Source: Bradyrhizobium sp. ARR65
GTDB taxonomy: Bacteria; Pseudomonadota; Alphaproteobacteria; Rhizobiales; Xanthobacteraceae
Assembly: GCF_000472385.1 (NCBI RefSeq)
Contig: NZ_AWZU01000004.1
Location: 222-64,221 of the forward strand
Length of the DNA: 64,000 nt
Direction: 5' to 3'
The translations under genes were made by a program, and so were the position numbers. Below, one piece after another: positions 34,158-43,223 of this stretch (positions are counted from its first letter, which is position 1; each line of letters starts with the position of its first letter). The notes under the pieces were generated by a model. That model had not been told where the DNA came from. It saw nothing but the letters and a program-made list of their open reading frames with translations, and ran no database searches.

Positions 34158-34593
34158 GACTGCCGCTTACGGGACCTCTTTCGGCTCTGATCAGGTCGGG
34201 ACCGGAGAAAAGTCCCAGGTTCGTGCAGGACCGACGCGGCGAGGGCCCCGGGCAGCCTTGAGCGACGCGTCTTGGAGCGTTTTTTAACAGCGGGAACAGG
34301 GGGCGGCAACTGTGCCAAAACGCGAAGAGCACCCTTCTACAGGATTGTTTTTGCTGGCGGTTCCTTGCTTAGGGTTCCCTGGCCACGAAGCGGACAAATT
34401 GGCGACGCGGGAGGCACGCGGCCAGTTCCCCTGGGGCAGCAGCTTTCCGGGCACGAGGGCGCATCGGTATCTCGCCACCGGGCCCGTTAAGGTAAACAAA
34501 GGGTTTAAATTGCCGCCCCGACTTTGGGCGCGTTAGCTGCCTTGCAAATCGCGGCGCCCTGCAAAGGCGCTGCGGAATAAGTGGGAAGGCGAC
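34158..34593. other. Intergenic divergent promoter region
   Basis: 436 bases between livH (leftward) and a membrane-protein gene (rightward). It contains T-rich and A-rich tracts (GCGTTTTTTAAC near 34278; GGTAAACAAAGGGTTTAAATT near 34491) that stand out from the GC-rich surroundings and suggest promoters on both strands. I cannot fix -35/-10 pairs with confidence. No gene is supported here. Confidence 0.4.
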
Positions 34594-35124
34594 ATGTCCA
34601 CGAATTGGCGGATCAGTTCTTTCAATGGCGCGCTGCTCGCGGCCTATTTCATTCCGACCTGGGCCATTGTTGCGTTCAGGATCATCGAGGCGCCGGTCCG
34701 TGGCCTGTTCGAGCGGCCGGACGTGGCGGCGGCGTTCTTCCTCGGCGATCATCTGCAGTGGGGTGCGACCGGTCTTATGCGCGTGGCGTGGCTGCTCGCG
34801 CTGGGGCGGCTGACGGTGGTTGCGTTCTTCGCGCTGTTTGTGGTCCTGATTTGCCGGCCGCGAATCCGCCTGTCCGGCGGCTGCGACGAGGCGCTTGGGC
34901 TCGCGCTCGGCATTGGCAGTGTGATCAGTTTTGCGCTGATGCTGATGGCCTCGAAGGTCGGCGAGCTTGAGGCGCTGCGGCTGCACGCCACCGAGCTTTT
35001 GATGCTGCTGGGCACCGCGATCGTGCTTGCGGTCGAAGGACGCCCTGCGGCCACGCCGGCCGACGCCGGCGTTCCGGCCGAGCCGCTACCGCTTGAGCAG
35101 CCCCAGCTCCTCAACAATGGTTGA
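34594..35124 (+). CDS. Hypothetical four-helix membrane protein
   Basis: 176 residues. Membrane helices lie near 12-30, 62-84, 100-120 and 128-146, followed by an Ala/Pro-rich cytoplasmic or periplasmic tail. The start ATG follows a weak GGGAAGG. Its last 39 bases overlap the end of pcaC on the opposite strand. No family is recognised. The overlap may let each transcript influence the other. Confidence 0.6.
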   Translation: MSTNWRISSFNGALLAAYFIPTWAIVAFRIIEAPVRGLFERPDVAAAFFLGDHLQWGATGLMRVAWLLALGRLTVVAFFALFVVLICRPRIRLSGGCDEALGLALGIGSVISFALMLMASKVGELEALRLHATELLMLLGTAIVLAVEGRPAATPADAGVPAEPLPLEQPQLLNNG

Positions 35125-35478
35125 GGCCTCTTTCACCGCGTGATTGGCGGCCGGGACGCCGCAATAGATCGCCTGCTGCAGCAGGATTTCCTTGATGTCG
35201 TCTGGCGTGAACCCGCCTTCGGCGAGCGCGGCGCGCACATGCAGGCGAAATTCGTCCCATTGACCGAGCGCCACCATGGTGCCGATCACCAACACGCGCC
35301 GCGTCCGCTCGTCGAAATGCGGCCGGGTCCAGATCTCGCCCCAGGCATAGCGGGTGATCAGGTCCTGGAAATCGGTGTTGAAGGAATTGCGGCTCGCAAT
35401 CGACTTGTCGACCCAGGCATTGCCCAGCACCTTGCGGCGCTGGCCCATGCCCTGATCGCGGCGGTGTTGGTCGTCCAT
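35086..35478 (-). CDS. pcaC: 4-carboxymuconolactone decarboxylase
   Basis: 130 residues, the standard length for PcaC. It removes CO2 from 4-carboxymuconolactone to give 3-oxoadipate enol-lactone in the protocatechuate branch of the beta-ketoadipate pathway. The signature is EIWTRPHFDERTRRVLVIGT, then HVRAALAEGGFTPDDIKEIL and QQAIYCGVPAANHAVKEA, with the His and Cys of the carboxymuconolactone-decarboxylase fold. GGAGG precedes the ATG. It is the last gene of pcaB-pcaD-pcaC, separated from pcaD by a palindromic repeat. Confidence 0.94.
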   Translation of the reverse strand: MDDQHRRDQGMGQRRKVLGNAWVDKSIASRNSFNTDFQDLITRYAWGEIWTRPHFDERTRRVLVIGTMVALGQWDEFRLHVRAALAEGGFTPDDIKEILLQQAIYCGVPAANHAVKEASTIVEELGLLKR

Positions 35479-35490
35479 TGGATGTCCTCC

Positions 35491-35570
35491 GTCATTCCGG
35501 GGCGATGCAAAGCATCGACCCCGAAATTTCGAGATTCCGGGTTCGCCTCTGCGAGGCGCCCCGGAATGAC
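35491..35570. repeat. 80-base palindromic element (family B), copy 1
   Basis: It begins GTCATTCCGGGGCGATGC and ends GCGCCCCGGAATGAC, with inverted ends. The inner part contains GCATCGACCCCGAAATTTCG and AGATTCCGGGTTCGC. It lies inside the pca operon, between pcaD and pcaC, so it is transcribed as a hairpin within the message and could lower pcaC expression. Confidence 0.8.
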
Positions 35571-35578
35571 GAATGAAA

Positions 35579-36361
35579 CTAGCGCTGCGTCAAGAACCCG
35601 ACCACCGCTTCCGTGAAAGCGTGCGGCTGTTCGACATTGGAGATGTGCGCGGCGTCCAAAATGGTGAGGCTTGCGCCGGGAATCTGGCTGCGGATGTATT
35701 CGCCGGCCGCGACCGGGGTCGACATGTCGTGGCGGCCGGCGATCACCAGGGTCGGGCTCTTGATCTTGGGCAACAGCGCGCGCTGGTCGAGCGTGCTGAG
35801 CGCCTTGCAAGAGGCGATATAGCCCTCGACCGGCGAGGCTAGCAGCATCGCCTTCATGTTGGCGGTCACTTGCGGCTCCCGCTCACGGAAGTCAGCCGTC
35901 AGCCAGCCGGCCATCACGGTATCCGCGACGGCCGCGAGGCCGCCTTCCTTCACCGCCTTGATGCGGTTATGCCAGTTGGTCGGATCGGGATAGTAGCAGG
36001 TGGTGTTGGAGAGCACGATCCTGTCCAGCCGCTCCGGCGCATTGGCGCCCAGCCACTGGCCAACCATGCCGCCCATCGACAGTCCGCACCAATGCACCTT
36101 GTCGATGTTGAGATCGTCCAGGATCGCCAGCACGTCGCGGCCGAATCGCTCCACCGAATACGGGCCGGGCGGCACGCTCGATTTGCCGTGGCCGCGCCGG
36201 TCGTAGCGGATGACGCGAAACACCTGAGCGAGCGCCTTCATCTGCGGTTCCCACATCTGCAAGGTCGTGCCCAGCGAGTTCGACAGCATCAAGGTGGGTC
36301 CGCTTTGGCGGCCCTCGACGGAGACATTGAGCAGGCAACCGTCGGCATCGATCATCGGCAT
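35579..36361 (-). CDS. pcaD: 3-oxoadipate enol-lactonase
   Basis: 260 residues, an alpha/beta hydrolase. It opens the enol-lactone to 3-oxoadipate. The catalytic Ser lies in GLSMGG (about 92-97), the acid is likely the Asp in AGRHDMSTPV, and the His is in AAHISNVEQP near 241. LMLSNSLGTTLQMWEPQM near 25-42 supplies the oxyanion hole and is typical of PcaD. It starts 18 bases after the pcaB stop. Confidence 0.93.
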   Translation of the reverse strand: MPMIDADGCLLNVSVEGRQSGPTLMLSNSLGTTLQMWEPQMKALAQVFRVIRYDRRGHGKSSVPPGPYSVERFGRDVLAILDDLNIDKVHWCGLSMGGMVGQWLGANAPERLDRIVLSNTTCYYPDPTNWHNRIKAVKEGGLAAVADTVMAGWLTADFREREPQVTANMKAMLLASPVEGYIASCKALSTLDQRALLPKIKSPTLVIAGRHDMSTPVAAGEYIRSQIPGASLTILDAAHISNVEQPHAFTEAVVGFLTQR

Positions 36362-36379
36362 GGGAAGCGTTCTCCAGCG

Positions 36380-37732
36380 TTATTCGTCAAGCGAAGCAAG
36401 CAGGCGGTCGATCAGGGCTTGCGAAGCGCCTTGATAGGCCATCGGCTCGAACAAGTGTGCTAATTTTTCCGCACTGATTTGCGCCGTTATGTTGGAATCG
36501 GCAAGCAGGACATCGCGCAAATGTCTTTTCTCGCTAACTGCCTTTTTGCTCGCGGTCTCGATCAGATGATGTGCCTCGCTTTTACCGATCTTTGCCGCGA
36601 GCGCCATGGCGACCGCTTCGGCCATGATCAACCCGCCGGTCTCGTCGAGATTGGCGCGCATGCGCGCGGCGTCGATCTCGAGTCCTTCGGCGATATCGAC
36701 GATTGCCGCGAGCGCGCCCGAAGTCACCAGCAACAAGGTCGGCAGCGTCGGCCATTCGGCGTGCCAGGGCCCGGCGCTGCGCTCATGCTCCTGCACCTGG
36801 GCCGCAAGAATCGTTGCGGCGAGATTCGGCGCCATGGTGGATGCGGCGAGCGCGCTCGCGGCGGCGACCGGGTTGCGCTTGTGCGGCATGGTGGAAGAGC
36901 CGCCGCGGCCTTCCCCTGACGGCTCGAAGGCTTCCGCGACATCGGTCTGCATCAACAAGGAAATGTCACGCGCGATCTTGCCGCAGGTGCCGGACAGAAT
37001 CGCAAGTACGGAGGCCGCTTCCGCGATACGGTCGCGATGGGTGTGCCAGGGCGCCTCCGGCAGCGGTAGCTTCAGCTCGATAGCTAGTTGGTCGGCCACC
37101 GCAAGACCCTTGTCGCCGAGCGCAGCCAGCGTGCCGGCGGCGCCGCCGAATTGCAGCGCCGGTCCCTCCCGCCGCAGGCGCGTCAGTCGCAGCCGCGAGC
37201 GATGCAGCGCCGCGGCATACTCCGCGAGCTTCAGTCCGAACGGCATCGGCAGCGCATGTTGCAGCCAGGTGCGCGCGACCATGGCCGTATCGCGATGGGC
37301 GCGCGCGAGCCCGGCAAAGCCGGCAATGGCACGATCGCAATCAGCCAGCAGCACCTCGAGGGCCGCGCGCAGCGTCAGCATTGTGGCGGTGTCGATCACG
37401 TCCTGGCTGGTCGCGCCCCAATGCACGAAGCGGGCGGCCTGTGCGTCAGCCTTCGCCACCTCGGCCGTGAGTGCCTTGACCAGGGGAATCGCAAGATTGC
37501 CGGAGCGGGTCGCGGCCTGCGCAAGCTGGGCCAGGTCGAACGATGCGGCGCTGCAGGCCGCACCGATCGGCGCGGCCGCGCTTTCCGGAATCACCCCGGC
37601 GCTCGCTTCGGCGCGCGCCAGCGCTGCTTCGAAATCGAGCATGGCCTGCAGATATGTGACATCGTCGCAGACGGCGCGCATCGGGCCGCTCGACAACATC
37701 GGCGCCAGCAGGGGCGAAAGGGACGTGCTCAT
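36380..37732 (-). CDS. pcaB: 3-carboxy-cis,cis-muconate cycloisomerase
   Basis: 450 residues, a fumarase-superfamily enzyme that closes 3-carboxymuconate to 4-carboxymuconolactone. Signatures: VHWGATSQDVIDTATMLTL near 103-121, MVARTWLQHALPMPFG near 151-166 and GGSSTMPHKRNPVAAASALA near 274-293. It is first in the operon pcaB-pcaD-pcaC. No pcaH/pcaG dioxygenase or pcaQ regulator is in the window, so these must be elsewhere. The gap upstream holds a partial family A repeat at 37754-37778. Confidence 0.94.
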   Translation of the reverse strand: MSTSLSPLLAPMLSSGPMRAVCDDVTYLQAMLDFEAALARAEASAGVIPESAAAPIGAACSAASFDLAQLAQAATRSGNLAIPLVKALTAEVAKADAQAARFVHWGATSQDVIDTATMLTLRAALEVLLADCDRAIAGFAGLARAHRDTAMVARTWLQHALPMPFGLKLAEYAAALHRSRLRLTRLRREGPALQFGGAAGTLAALGDKGLAVADQLAIELKLPLPEAPWHTHRDRIAEAASVLAILSGTCGKIARDISLLMQTDVAEAFEPSGEGRGGSSTMPHKRNPVAAASALAASTMAPNLAATILAAQVQEHERSAGPWHAEWPTLPTLLLVTSGALAAIVDIAEGLEIDAARMRANLDETGGLIMAEAVAMALAAKIGKSEAHHLIETASKKAVSEKRHLRDVLLADSNITAQISAEKLAHLFEPMAYQGASQALIDRLLASLDE

Positions 37733-37753
37733 GTTCGGCGCGACCTAACCACT

Positions 37754-37778
37754 AAAGCATGATCCGGAAAAGCCTGGA
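37754..37778. repeat. Partial AGAGCATGATC-type element (family A)
   Basis: AAAGCATGATCCGGAAAAGC matches one end of the intact element at 17237-17287 read on the other strand. The opposite end has been lost. It lies upstream of pcaB, 22 bases from its start codon, in the divergent promoter region shared with coxG. Confidence 0.5.
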
Positions 37779-37950
37779 CCACACGATGTGAGGGGATACC
37801 GGTGCAGCCGCTCTGCCAAGGCCAAAGCGCATGCGCAAGGCTTTTTGCGGTTGCGAATATGCATCGCAAATCCTCGTCATGCACACTTTCCTTCTGTCGC
37901 CGCCTGCTTTACTTGGGAACGACTGACCATAGTGATCCGGGGAGGCCCTC

Positions 37951-38397
37951 ATGGCGATGACAATGAACGGGGAAGTCGAACTTCCAGCTTCGCGCGAAGC
38001 GGTGTGGGCCAAGCTCAACGATCCCGAGGTGCTCAAGGCCTGCATTCCCGGCTGTGAGGAGCTGGAGAAGACCGACGAGCAAGGCTTTCGCGCGGTCGCG
38101 AAGATGAAGGTCGGGCCGGTGTCGGCGCGCTTCAAGGGCAAGGTCACTTTAAGCGATCTCGATCCGCCCAATGGTTACAAGATCTCGGGCGAAGGCGAGG
38201 GCGGGGTGGCCGGCTTCGCGAAGGGCGGCGCGACGGTGAAGCTGGCCGACAAGGATGGCGGTACGCTTCTGAGCTACGATGTCGAAGCCCAGATCGGCGG
38301 CAAGCTCGCCCAGCTCGGGCAGCGCCTTATCAACGGTGCGGCGAAAAAATTGGCGGACGAGTTTTTTACGAATTTTGCCAAGGCCGTACAGGGTTAG
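37951..38397 (+). CDS. coxG: CoxG-like SRPBCC protein
   Basis: 148 residues behind a strong GGGGAGG. The fold is the START/Bet v1-like SRPBCC type: PASREAVWAKLNDPEVLKAC, IPGCEELEKTDEQGF and FKGKVTLSDLDPPNGYKISG are the classic CoxG motifs. In Oligotropha, CoxG is needed to hold CO dehydrogenase at the membrane; relatives may deliver quinone. The C-terminus here is short and lacks the membrane-anchor tail of long CoxG proteins. It heads the cox-like operon, 144 bases before coxS. Confidence 0.88.
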   Translation: MAMTMNGEVELPASREAVWAKLNDPEVLKACIPGCEELEKTDEQGFRAVAKMKVGPVSARFKGKVTLSDLDPPNGYKISGEGEGGVAGFAKGGATVKLADKDGGTLLSYDVEAQIGGKLAQLGQRLINGAAKKLADEFFTNFAKAVQG

Positions 38398-38541
38398 CCC
38401 GATCCGATGAGGTAACAGGTGAGGTTGCCCATGACCGTGTTGACCCATATGATGGGTTTTGAACGATTTTAAGACGACGCTGCCGTGCAATGCGGCAGCG
38501 GTAGCTGCGGCCTGCCGCGGCGGCGACAACAGAGAGTGCTG

Positions 38542-39027
38542 ATGGCCAAAATTTCCCTGATCGTGAACGGCAACCCCGTAACCGCCAACGTCGACCCGCG
38601 TACGCTGCTCGTGCAATTCCTGCGCGAGAATCTGCGGCTGACCGGCACCCATGTCGGCTGCGACACCTCGCAATGCGGCGCTTGCGTCGTGCATCTCGAC
38701 GGCAGGGCGGTGAAGTCCTGCACCACGCTCGCGGTGATGGCCGACGGCCATGAGGTGAAGACGATCGAAGGGCTCGCGCCCGATGGCGGGCCGCTGCATC
38801 CGATGCAGGAGGCTTTCCGCGAGCACCACGGACTGCAATGCGGCTTCTGCACACCGGGCATGATCATGACCGCGGTCGACATCGTGCATCGCAAGGGCCA
38901 CGAGCTCTCCGAAGATGTCATTCGCGAGGAGCTCGAAGGCAATCTCTGCCGCTGTACCGGTTATCAGAACATCGTCGCCTCGATCGCCGCCGGCGCCAAG
39001 GCGATGGCGAAATCCGATCTCGCATAA
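38542..39027 (+). CDS. coxS: [2Fe-2S] small subunit of a CO/xanthine dehydrogenase-family enzyme
   Basis: 161 residues from the ATG at 38542. The N-terminal plant-type cluster has [15 protein letters not shown] (C-x4-C-x2-C) with a fourth Cys near residue 60. The C-terminal four-helix cluster has [10 protein letters not shown] and [10 protein letters not shown]. This small subunit passes electrons from the molybdenum centre to FAD. A hairpin (GCTGCCG/CGGCAGC, 38479-38499) precedes it. It is followed after only 34 bases by coxM, leaving no room for the large subunit that form II operons place between them. Confidence 0.93.
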   Translation: MAKISLIVNGNPVTANVDPRTLLVQFLRENLRLTGTHVGCDTSQCGACVVHLDGRAVKSCTTLAVMADGHEVKTIEGLAPDGGPLHPMQEAFREHHGLQCGFCTPGMIMTAVDIVHRKGHELSEDVIREELEGNLCRCTGYQNIVASIAAGAKAMAKSDLA

Positions 39028-39061
39028 CAATCACTTTCCGCTTCGCGGGGCATAACATCCC

Positions 39062-39874
39062 ATGTACGAATTCAAATATCATCGTCCCGGCACTGTACGG
39101 CAGGCGGCCAATCTGCTCGCCAAGAACGAGGATGCCAAGGTGATCGCCGGCGGCCACACGCTGGTGCCTGTCATGAAGCAGCGGCTGGCGAGCCCGCCGC
39201 ATCTGGTCGATCTCTCCCATATCGAAGGCCTCAACGGCATCGAGATGAAGGGCCGTTCGCTGGTGATCGGCGCAACCGCTACCCATTTCGACGTCGCCAC
39301 TTCGCCCACCGTCGGCGAGGCGATTCCCTCGCTTGCGGAGCTCGCCGGCATGATCGGCGATCCCGCGGTGCGCCATCGCGGCACCATCGGCGGTTCGCTC
39401 GCCAACAATGACCCCACCGCCGATTACCCGGCGGCCGTCATGGCGCTGGGCGCGACCATCGTCACCAACAAGCGGCGGCTAAAGCCGGAGGAGTTTTTCC
39501 AGGGCCTGTTCTCGACCGCGCTGGAGCCGGACGAGATCATCACCAGGGTGATGTTCCCGCTGCCCAAAAAAGCAGCCTATGTGAAATTCCGCAACCAGGC
39601 TTCGCGGTATGCGCTGGTCGGTGTCTTCGTCGCCAGGCGTCCGTCGGATGTGCGGGTTGCGGTGACCGGTGCCGGGTCCAACGGCGTGTTCCGCGTCACC
39701 GCATTCGAGGAGGCCTTGAAGAAGCGCTTCTCGCCAAAAGTGCTGGAAGGTTTGAATGTGCCGGCGGAAGGACTAAATAGCGATATACATGGCAGCGCAG
39801 AGTACCGCGCGCATCTGATCGGGGTGCTGACACGCCGGGCGGTCGAGGCTGCGAACGCGACTGCCAAAGAGTGA
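39062..39874 (+). CDS. coxM: FAD-binding medium subunit of a CO/xanthine dehydrogenase-family enzyme
   Basis: 270 residues. The two FAD motifs are VIAGGHTLVPVMKQR (about 27-41) and RHRGTIGGSLANNDPTADYP (about 105-124); the first is AGGHS and the second TIGGSLA in CO dehydrogenase, so both are near-canonical. A C-terminal CODH-C domain (about 165-265) completes it. It accepts electrons from CoxS. It needs a molybdenum large subunit to be part of an enzyme, and none is in the window. Confidence 0.92.
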   Translation: MYEFKYHRPGTVRQAANLLAKNEDAKVIAGGHTLVPVMKQRLASPPHLVDLSHIEGLNGIEMKGRSLVIGATATHFDVATSPTVGEAIPSLAELAGMIGDPAVRHRGTIGGSLANNDPTADYPAAVMALGATIVTNKRRLKPEEFFQGLFSTALEPDEIITRVMFPLPKKAAYVKFRNQASRYALVGVFVARRPSDVRVAVTGAGSNGVFRVTAFEEALKKRFSPKVLEGLNVPAEGLNSDIHGSAEYRAHLIGVLTRRAVEAANATAKE

Positions 39875-39911
39875 CACCCGGCCCTCACGGCCCATCAACA
39901 CTGGCTCATTC

Positions 39912-40820
39912 ATGACGGCATCGGCAATTCCTGCATCCGTCGATGCGATGCTCGACCTCTTGGGAACGCGTGGCTACTTCGCCGAGCGTTCGCTCGCCAC
40001 GGTGGCTTTCCTTTCGCTCCGCATGGGCCGGCCGCTATTTCTGGAAGGCGAGGCCGGCGTCGGCAAGACTGAGATCGCGAAAGTTTTATCGGCCGCATTG
40101 GGGCGCAAGCTGATCCGCCTGCAATGCTATGAAGGTCTGGACGTCGCTTCCGCCGTCTACGAATGGAACACGGCCGCGCAGATGATCGCGATCCGGCTGG
40201 CGGAGGCCGCCGGCGAGACCGATCGCGAGCAATTGGGCGCGGACATTTTCGCCGATCGCTATCTGATCAAGCGGCCGCTGCTGCAGGCTCTGGAGCCTGA
40301 TGTCGCAGGGGCCCCGGTGCTGTTGATCGACGAACTCGACCGCGCGGACGAGGCGTTCGAAGCGTATCTTTTGGAAATCCTTTCGGACTTCCAGGTGACG
40401 ATCCCCGAATTCGGTACCGTGAAGGCGCCGCATCCGCCGATCGTGATCATCACCTCGAACCGCACCCGCGAAATCCATGACGCGCTCAAGCGGCGCTGCC
40501 TCTATCACTGGGTGGACTATCCGTCCGCCGAGCGGGAGCTCGCGATTGTCAAGTCGCGCCTGCCGGGCATCTCCGCAAAGCTCTCCCAGCAGGTGGTGCG
40601 TTTCGTGCAGGCGCTGCGTGACCAGGACTTCTACAAGTCGCCGGGTGTCGCCGAGACCATTGATTGGGCCACCGCGCTCACCGAGCTCGATGCGCGTTCG
40701 CTCACCCCGCAAGTGGTCGGCGATACCTTGGGCGCGCTCTTGAAATACCAGGACGACATCGCGCGGATGCAGGGCGATGCACTGCAGAAGGTGGTGAAGG
40801 AAGCAACGAGCGAGAATTAG
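39912..40820 (+). CDS. coxD: MoxR-family AAA+ ATPase, CoxD-like
   Basis: 302 residues. Walker A GEAGVGKT (46-53), Walker B VLLIDELD (135-142), sensor 1 IVIITSNRTREI near 178-190 and arginine-finger region KRRCLYHWVDYP near 195. In Oligotropha, CoxD helps build the copper-sulfur-molybdenum centre. It normally acts with a von Willebrand-type partner, here the next gene. The good match to CoxD in length and motif supports this over general MoxR proteins. Confidence 0.9.
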   Translation: MTASAIPASVDAMLDLLGTRGYFAERSLATVAFLSLRMGRPLFLEGEAGVGKTEIAKVLSAALGRKLIRLQCYEGLDVASAVYEWNTAAQMIAIRLAEAAGETDREQLGADIFADRYLIKRPLLQALEPDVAGAPVLLIDELDRADEAFEAYLLEILSDFQVTIPEFGTVKAPHPPIVIITSNRTREIHDALKRRCLYHWVDYPSAERELAIVKSRLPGISAKLSQQVVRFVQALRDQDFYKSPGVAETIDWATALTELDARSLTPQVVGDTLGALLKYQDDIARMQGDALQKVVKEATSEN

Positions 40821-40843
40821 AGCGGCGGCGCCGACCAGCATTC

Positions 40844-40937
40844 GTCATTCCGGGGCGCGCTGAAAGCCCGAACCCGGAATTTAGAGGTTGTGGCGCGAGA
40901 TTCCGGGTTCATCGCTGGCGCGTCGCCCCGGAATGAC
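40844..40937. repeat. Palindromic element (family B), copy 2
   Basis: It runs from GTCATTCCGGGGCGCG to GTCGCCCCGGAATGAC, with inverted ends and the inner AGATTCCGGGTTCATCGC. A further partial end (GCCCGGAATGAC) follows at about 40951-40963. It lies between coxD and coxE, inside the operon. Confidence 0.75.
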
Positions 40938-40983
40938 GGGGAAATCGAAGCGCCCGGAATGACGAGTGGATAGAATGGTGCCC

Positions 40984-42183
40984 ATGCCCATCGATCATCT
41001 CTCACCTCCGACCGGGCAGATCGCTGACAATGTCGTCGGCTTCGCCCGCGCGCTGCGCGCGGCTGGCATTCCGGTCGGGCCCGGTGCCGTGATCGACGCC
41101 ATGAATGCGCTGCAGCTCATCGACATCGGCAACCGCGCCGACGTGTTCGCGACGCTGGAGGCGATCTTCGTCAAGCGCCATGAGCATGCGCTTATCTTTG
41201 CCCAGGCGTTCGACCTGTTTTTCCGCGCCGCCGAGGACTGGAAGCACATGCTGGATTCGGTGCCGCTGCCCGATCACGCCCAGAAGAAGCCGCGGCCGGC
41301 CTCGCGCCGCGTGCAGGAAGCGCTGGCGCAGCCCTCGATGCGCGAGGAGGCGCAGGTCCAGGAACAGGATCTGAGGCTTTCAGTCTCCGACAAGGAAGTG
41401 CTGCAGAAGAAGGATTTTGCGCAGATGACCGCGGCCGAGATCGCGCAGGCGATGCGGGCCGTGGACCAGATGCGCCTGCCCCAGGCGGAGCTGCGGACGC
41501 GCCGCTACCAAGTCGACCCGCGCGGGCTCAAGCTCGACATGCGTCGCACGGTGCGCCGCAGCTTGCGCACCGGCGGCGACATCGTCGACATCCAGCGGCT
41601 GGGCCGGATCGAGAAGCCGGCGCCGATCGTCGCGCTGCTCGATATTTCGGGTTCGATGAGCGAGTATACCCGCCTGTTCCTGCATTTCCTGCATGCCATC
41701 ACCGATGCCCGCAAGCGGGTCTCGGTGTTCCTGTTCGGCACGCGACTCACCAATGTGACCCGGTCCTTGCGTGAGCGCGATCCGGACGAGGCGTTGGCGA
41801 GCTGCTCCGCGGCGGTCGAGGACTGGGCCGGGGGCACAAGGATCGCGACCTCGCTTCACACCTTCAACAAATTGTGGGCACGCCGGGTGCTCTCGCAGGG
41901 CGCCATCGTGCTCCTGATTTCCGACGGGCTGGAGCGCGAGGCGGATGCCAAGCTCGCCTTCGAGATGGACCGGCTGCACCGCTCCTGCCGCCGGCTGATC
42001 TGGCTCAACCCCCTGTTGCGTTTTTCCGGCTTCGAGGCCAAGGCGCAGGGCATCAAAATGATGCTGCCCCACGTTGACGAATTCCGCCCGGTGCATAATT
42101 TGAGCTCGATCGAGGCTTTGATCAAAGCCCTGTCGTCCCCAGTGCCGCCGCATCACCGCAGCCTGATCCGTTCCGCAGCCTGA
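40984..42183 (+). CDS. coxE: Von Willebrand factor A-domain protein, CoxE-like
   Basis: 399 residues from the ATG at 40984; an ATG three codons earlier is equally possible because neither has a good site. Residues about 205-390 hold the VWA domain, with a metal-ion-dependent adhesion site DISGSMSEY near 219 and LLISDGLEREAD near 310. The N-terminal half (about 5-115) is helical and carries NVVGFARALRAAGIPVGPGA, common in CoxE. It is the partner of the MoxR ATPase in loading the metal centre. Its stop shares bases with the next reading frame (TGATG). Confidence 0.88.
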   Translation: MPIDHLSPPTGQIADNVVGFARALRAAGIPVGPGAVIDAMNALQLIDIGNRADVFATLEAIFVKRHEHALIFAQAFDLFFRAAEDWKHMLDSVPLPDHAQKKPRPASRRVQEALAQPSMREEAQVQEQDLRLSVSDKEVLQKKDFAQMTAAEIAQAMRAVDQMRLPQAELRTRRYQVDPRGLKLDMRRTVRRSLRTGGDIVDIQRLGRIEKPAPIVALLDISGSMSEYTRLFLHFLHAITDARKRVSVFLFGTRLTNVTRSLRERDPDEALASCSAAVEDWAGGTRIATSLHTFNKLWARRVLSQGAIVLLISDGLEREADAKLAFEMDRLHRSCRRLIWLNPLLRFSGFEAKAQGIKMMLPHVDEFRPVHNLSSIEALIKALSSPVPPHHRSLIRSAA

Positions 42184-42194
42184 TGGAGGTTTTC

Positions 42195-42518
42195 ATGCTC
42201 AACCGTGACGAGGATATCCTGAAGGCGGCCGAGGACTGGCAGAAGGCCGGCCACGGCGTTGCGCTCGCAACCGTGGTGGAGACCTGGGGCTCGGCGCCGC
42301 GCCCCGCCGGCTCGAGCCTCGTGATCAATGATGACGGCACGTTCCTAGGGTCGGTCTCCGGCGGCTGCGTCGAGGGCGCGGTGGTCACGGAGGCGCTCGA
42401 CGTCATCACCTCGGGCCAGCCGAGGATGCTGGAGTTCGGCGTGGCCGATGAGACCGCCTGGAATGTCGGCCTGTCCTGCGGCGGCACCATCCGCGTCTTT
42501 GTCGAGAAAGTGGGGTAG
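42195..42518 (+). CDS. XdhC/CoxI-family protein, N-terminal domain type
   Basis: 107 residues from the ATG at 42195, chosen because GGAGG lies five bases before it; an ATG at 42183 is closer to the previous stop. It is only the XdhC_CoxI domain: ALATVVETWGSAPRPAGSSL, then FLGSVSGGCVEGAVVTEAL, with the conserved Cys near residue 59. Such proteins bind molybdenum cofactor and add its terminal sulfur with a cysteine desulfurase. The Rossmann half is coded by the next gene, so the usual XdhC is split here. Confidence 0.88.
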   Translation: MLNRDEDILKAAEDWQKAGHGVALATVVETWGSAPRPAGSSLVINDDGTFLGSVSGGCVEGAVVTEALDVITSGQPRMLEFGVADETAWNVGLSCGGTIRVFVEKVG

Positions 42519-42521
42519 GCC

Positions 42522-43223
42522 GTGAAGCTTGCAACCCTTCATGAGCTCAATGCCGAGCGCGCCGCGCGGCGGCCGGTGATCATTGTGACCGATGTCGCCA
42601 ATGGCGAGCAGCGGCTGGTCAAAGCCGGGGATTTTGCCCGCGATCCGCTTGGAGCTGAGCTCGCAAAGCAGCTTCGCATGGGCAAGAGCGGCATGATCGA
42701 GGCCGGCGGCAGGAAGCTGTTCCTCAATGTCTATGCGCCGACAGCAAAACTCGTCATTGTCGGCGCGGTCCATATCAGCCAGGCCTTGGCGCCGCTGGCG
42801 CGTTCGCTGGACTATGATGTGACCGTGGTCGATCCGCGCACGGCCTTTGCCAGCCCCGAGCGCTTTCCCGACGTGCCGCTGATCGCGGAATGGCCCGATG
42901 TCGCGCTGCCGCCGCTCAACATCGATCCCTACACCGCCTTCGTGGCGCTGACCCACGACCCCAAGATCGACGACCCGGCGCTGCTGCACGCCTTCAAGTG
43001 CGACTGCTTCTATATCGGCGCGCTCGGCTCGCGCAAAACCCACGCCAAGCGCGCCGAGCGGCTGCGCGCATTGGGCGCCAACGAGACGGATATTGCGCGC
43101 ATTCACGCGCCCATCGGCCTGCCGATCGGCGCGGTCTCGCCATCGGAGATCGCGGTTGCGATCATGGCCGAGATCACCGCGCAATTGCGCCTGCCGCCAA
43201 AGGAAAAAGAACAAGCCGCATGA
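42522..43223 (+). CDS. XdhC-family protein, Rossmann domain type (CoxF/XdhC_C)
   Basis: 233 residues from a GTG at 42522, three bases after the preceding stop. The Rossmann domain is visible in KLVIVGAVHISQALAPLARS near 80-99, TVVDPRTAFASPERFP near 105-120, and DCFYIGALGSRKTHAKRAER near 160-180. With the preceding protein it makes up a complete XdhC. The order coxE-XdhC(N)-XdhC(C) is common in rhizobial cox-like operons. Confidence 0.88.
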   Translation: MKLATLHELNAERAARRPVIIVTDVANGEQRLVKAGDFARDPLGAELAKQLRMGKSGMIEAGGRKLFLNVYAPTAKLVIVGAVHISQALAPLARSLDYDVTVVDPRTAFASPERFPDVPLIAEWPDVALPPLNIDPYTAFVALTHDPKIDDPALLHAFKCDCFYIGALGSRKTHAKRAERLRALGANETDIARIHAPIGLPIGAVSPSEIAVAIMAEITAQLRLPPKEKEQAA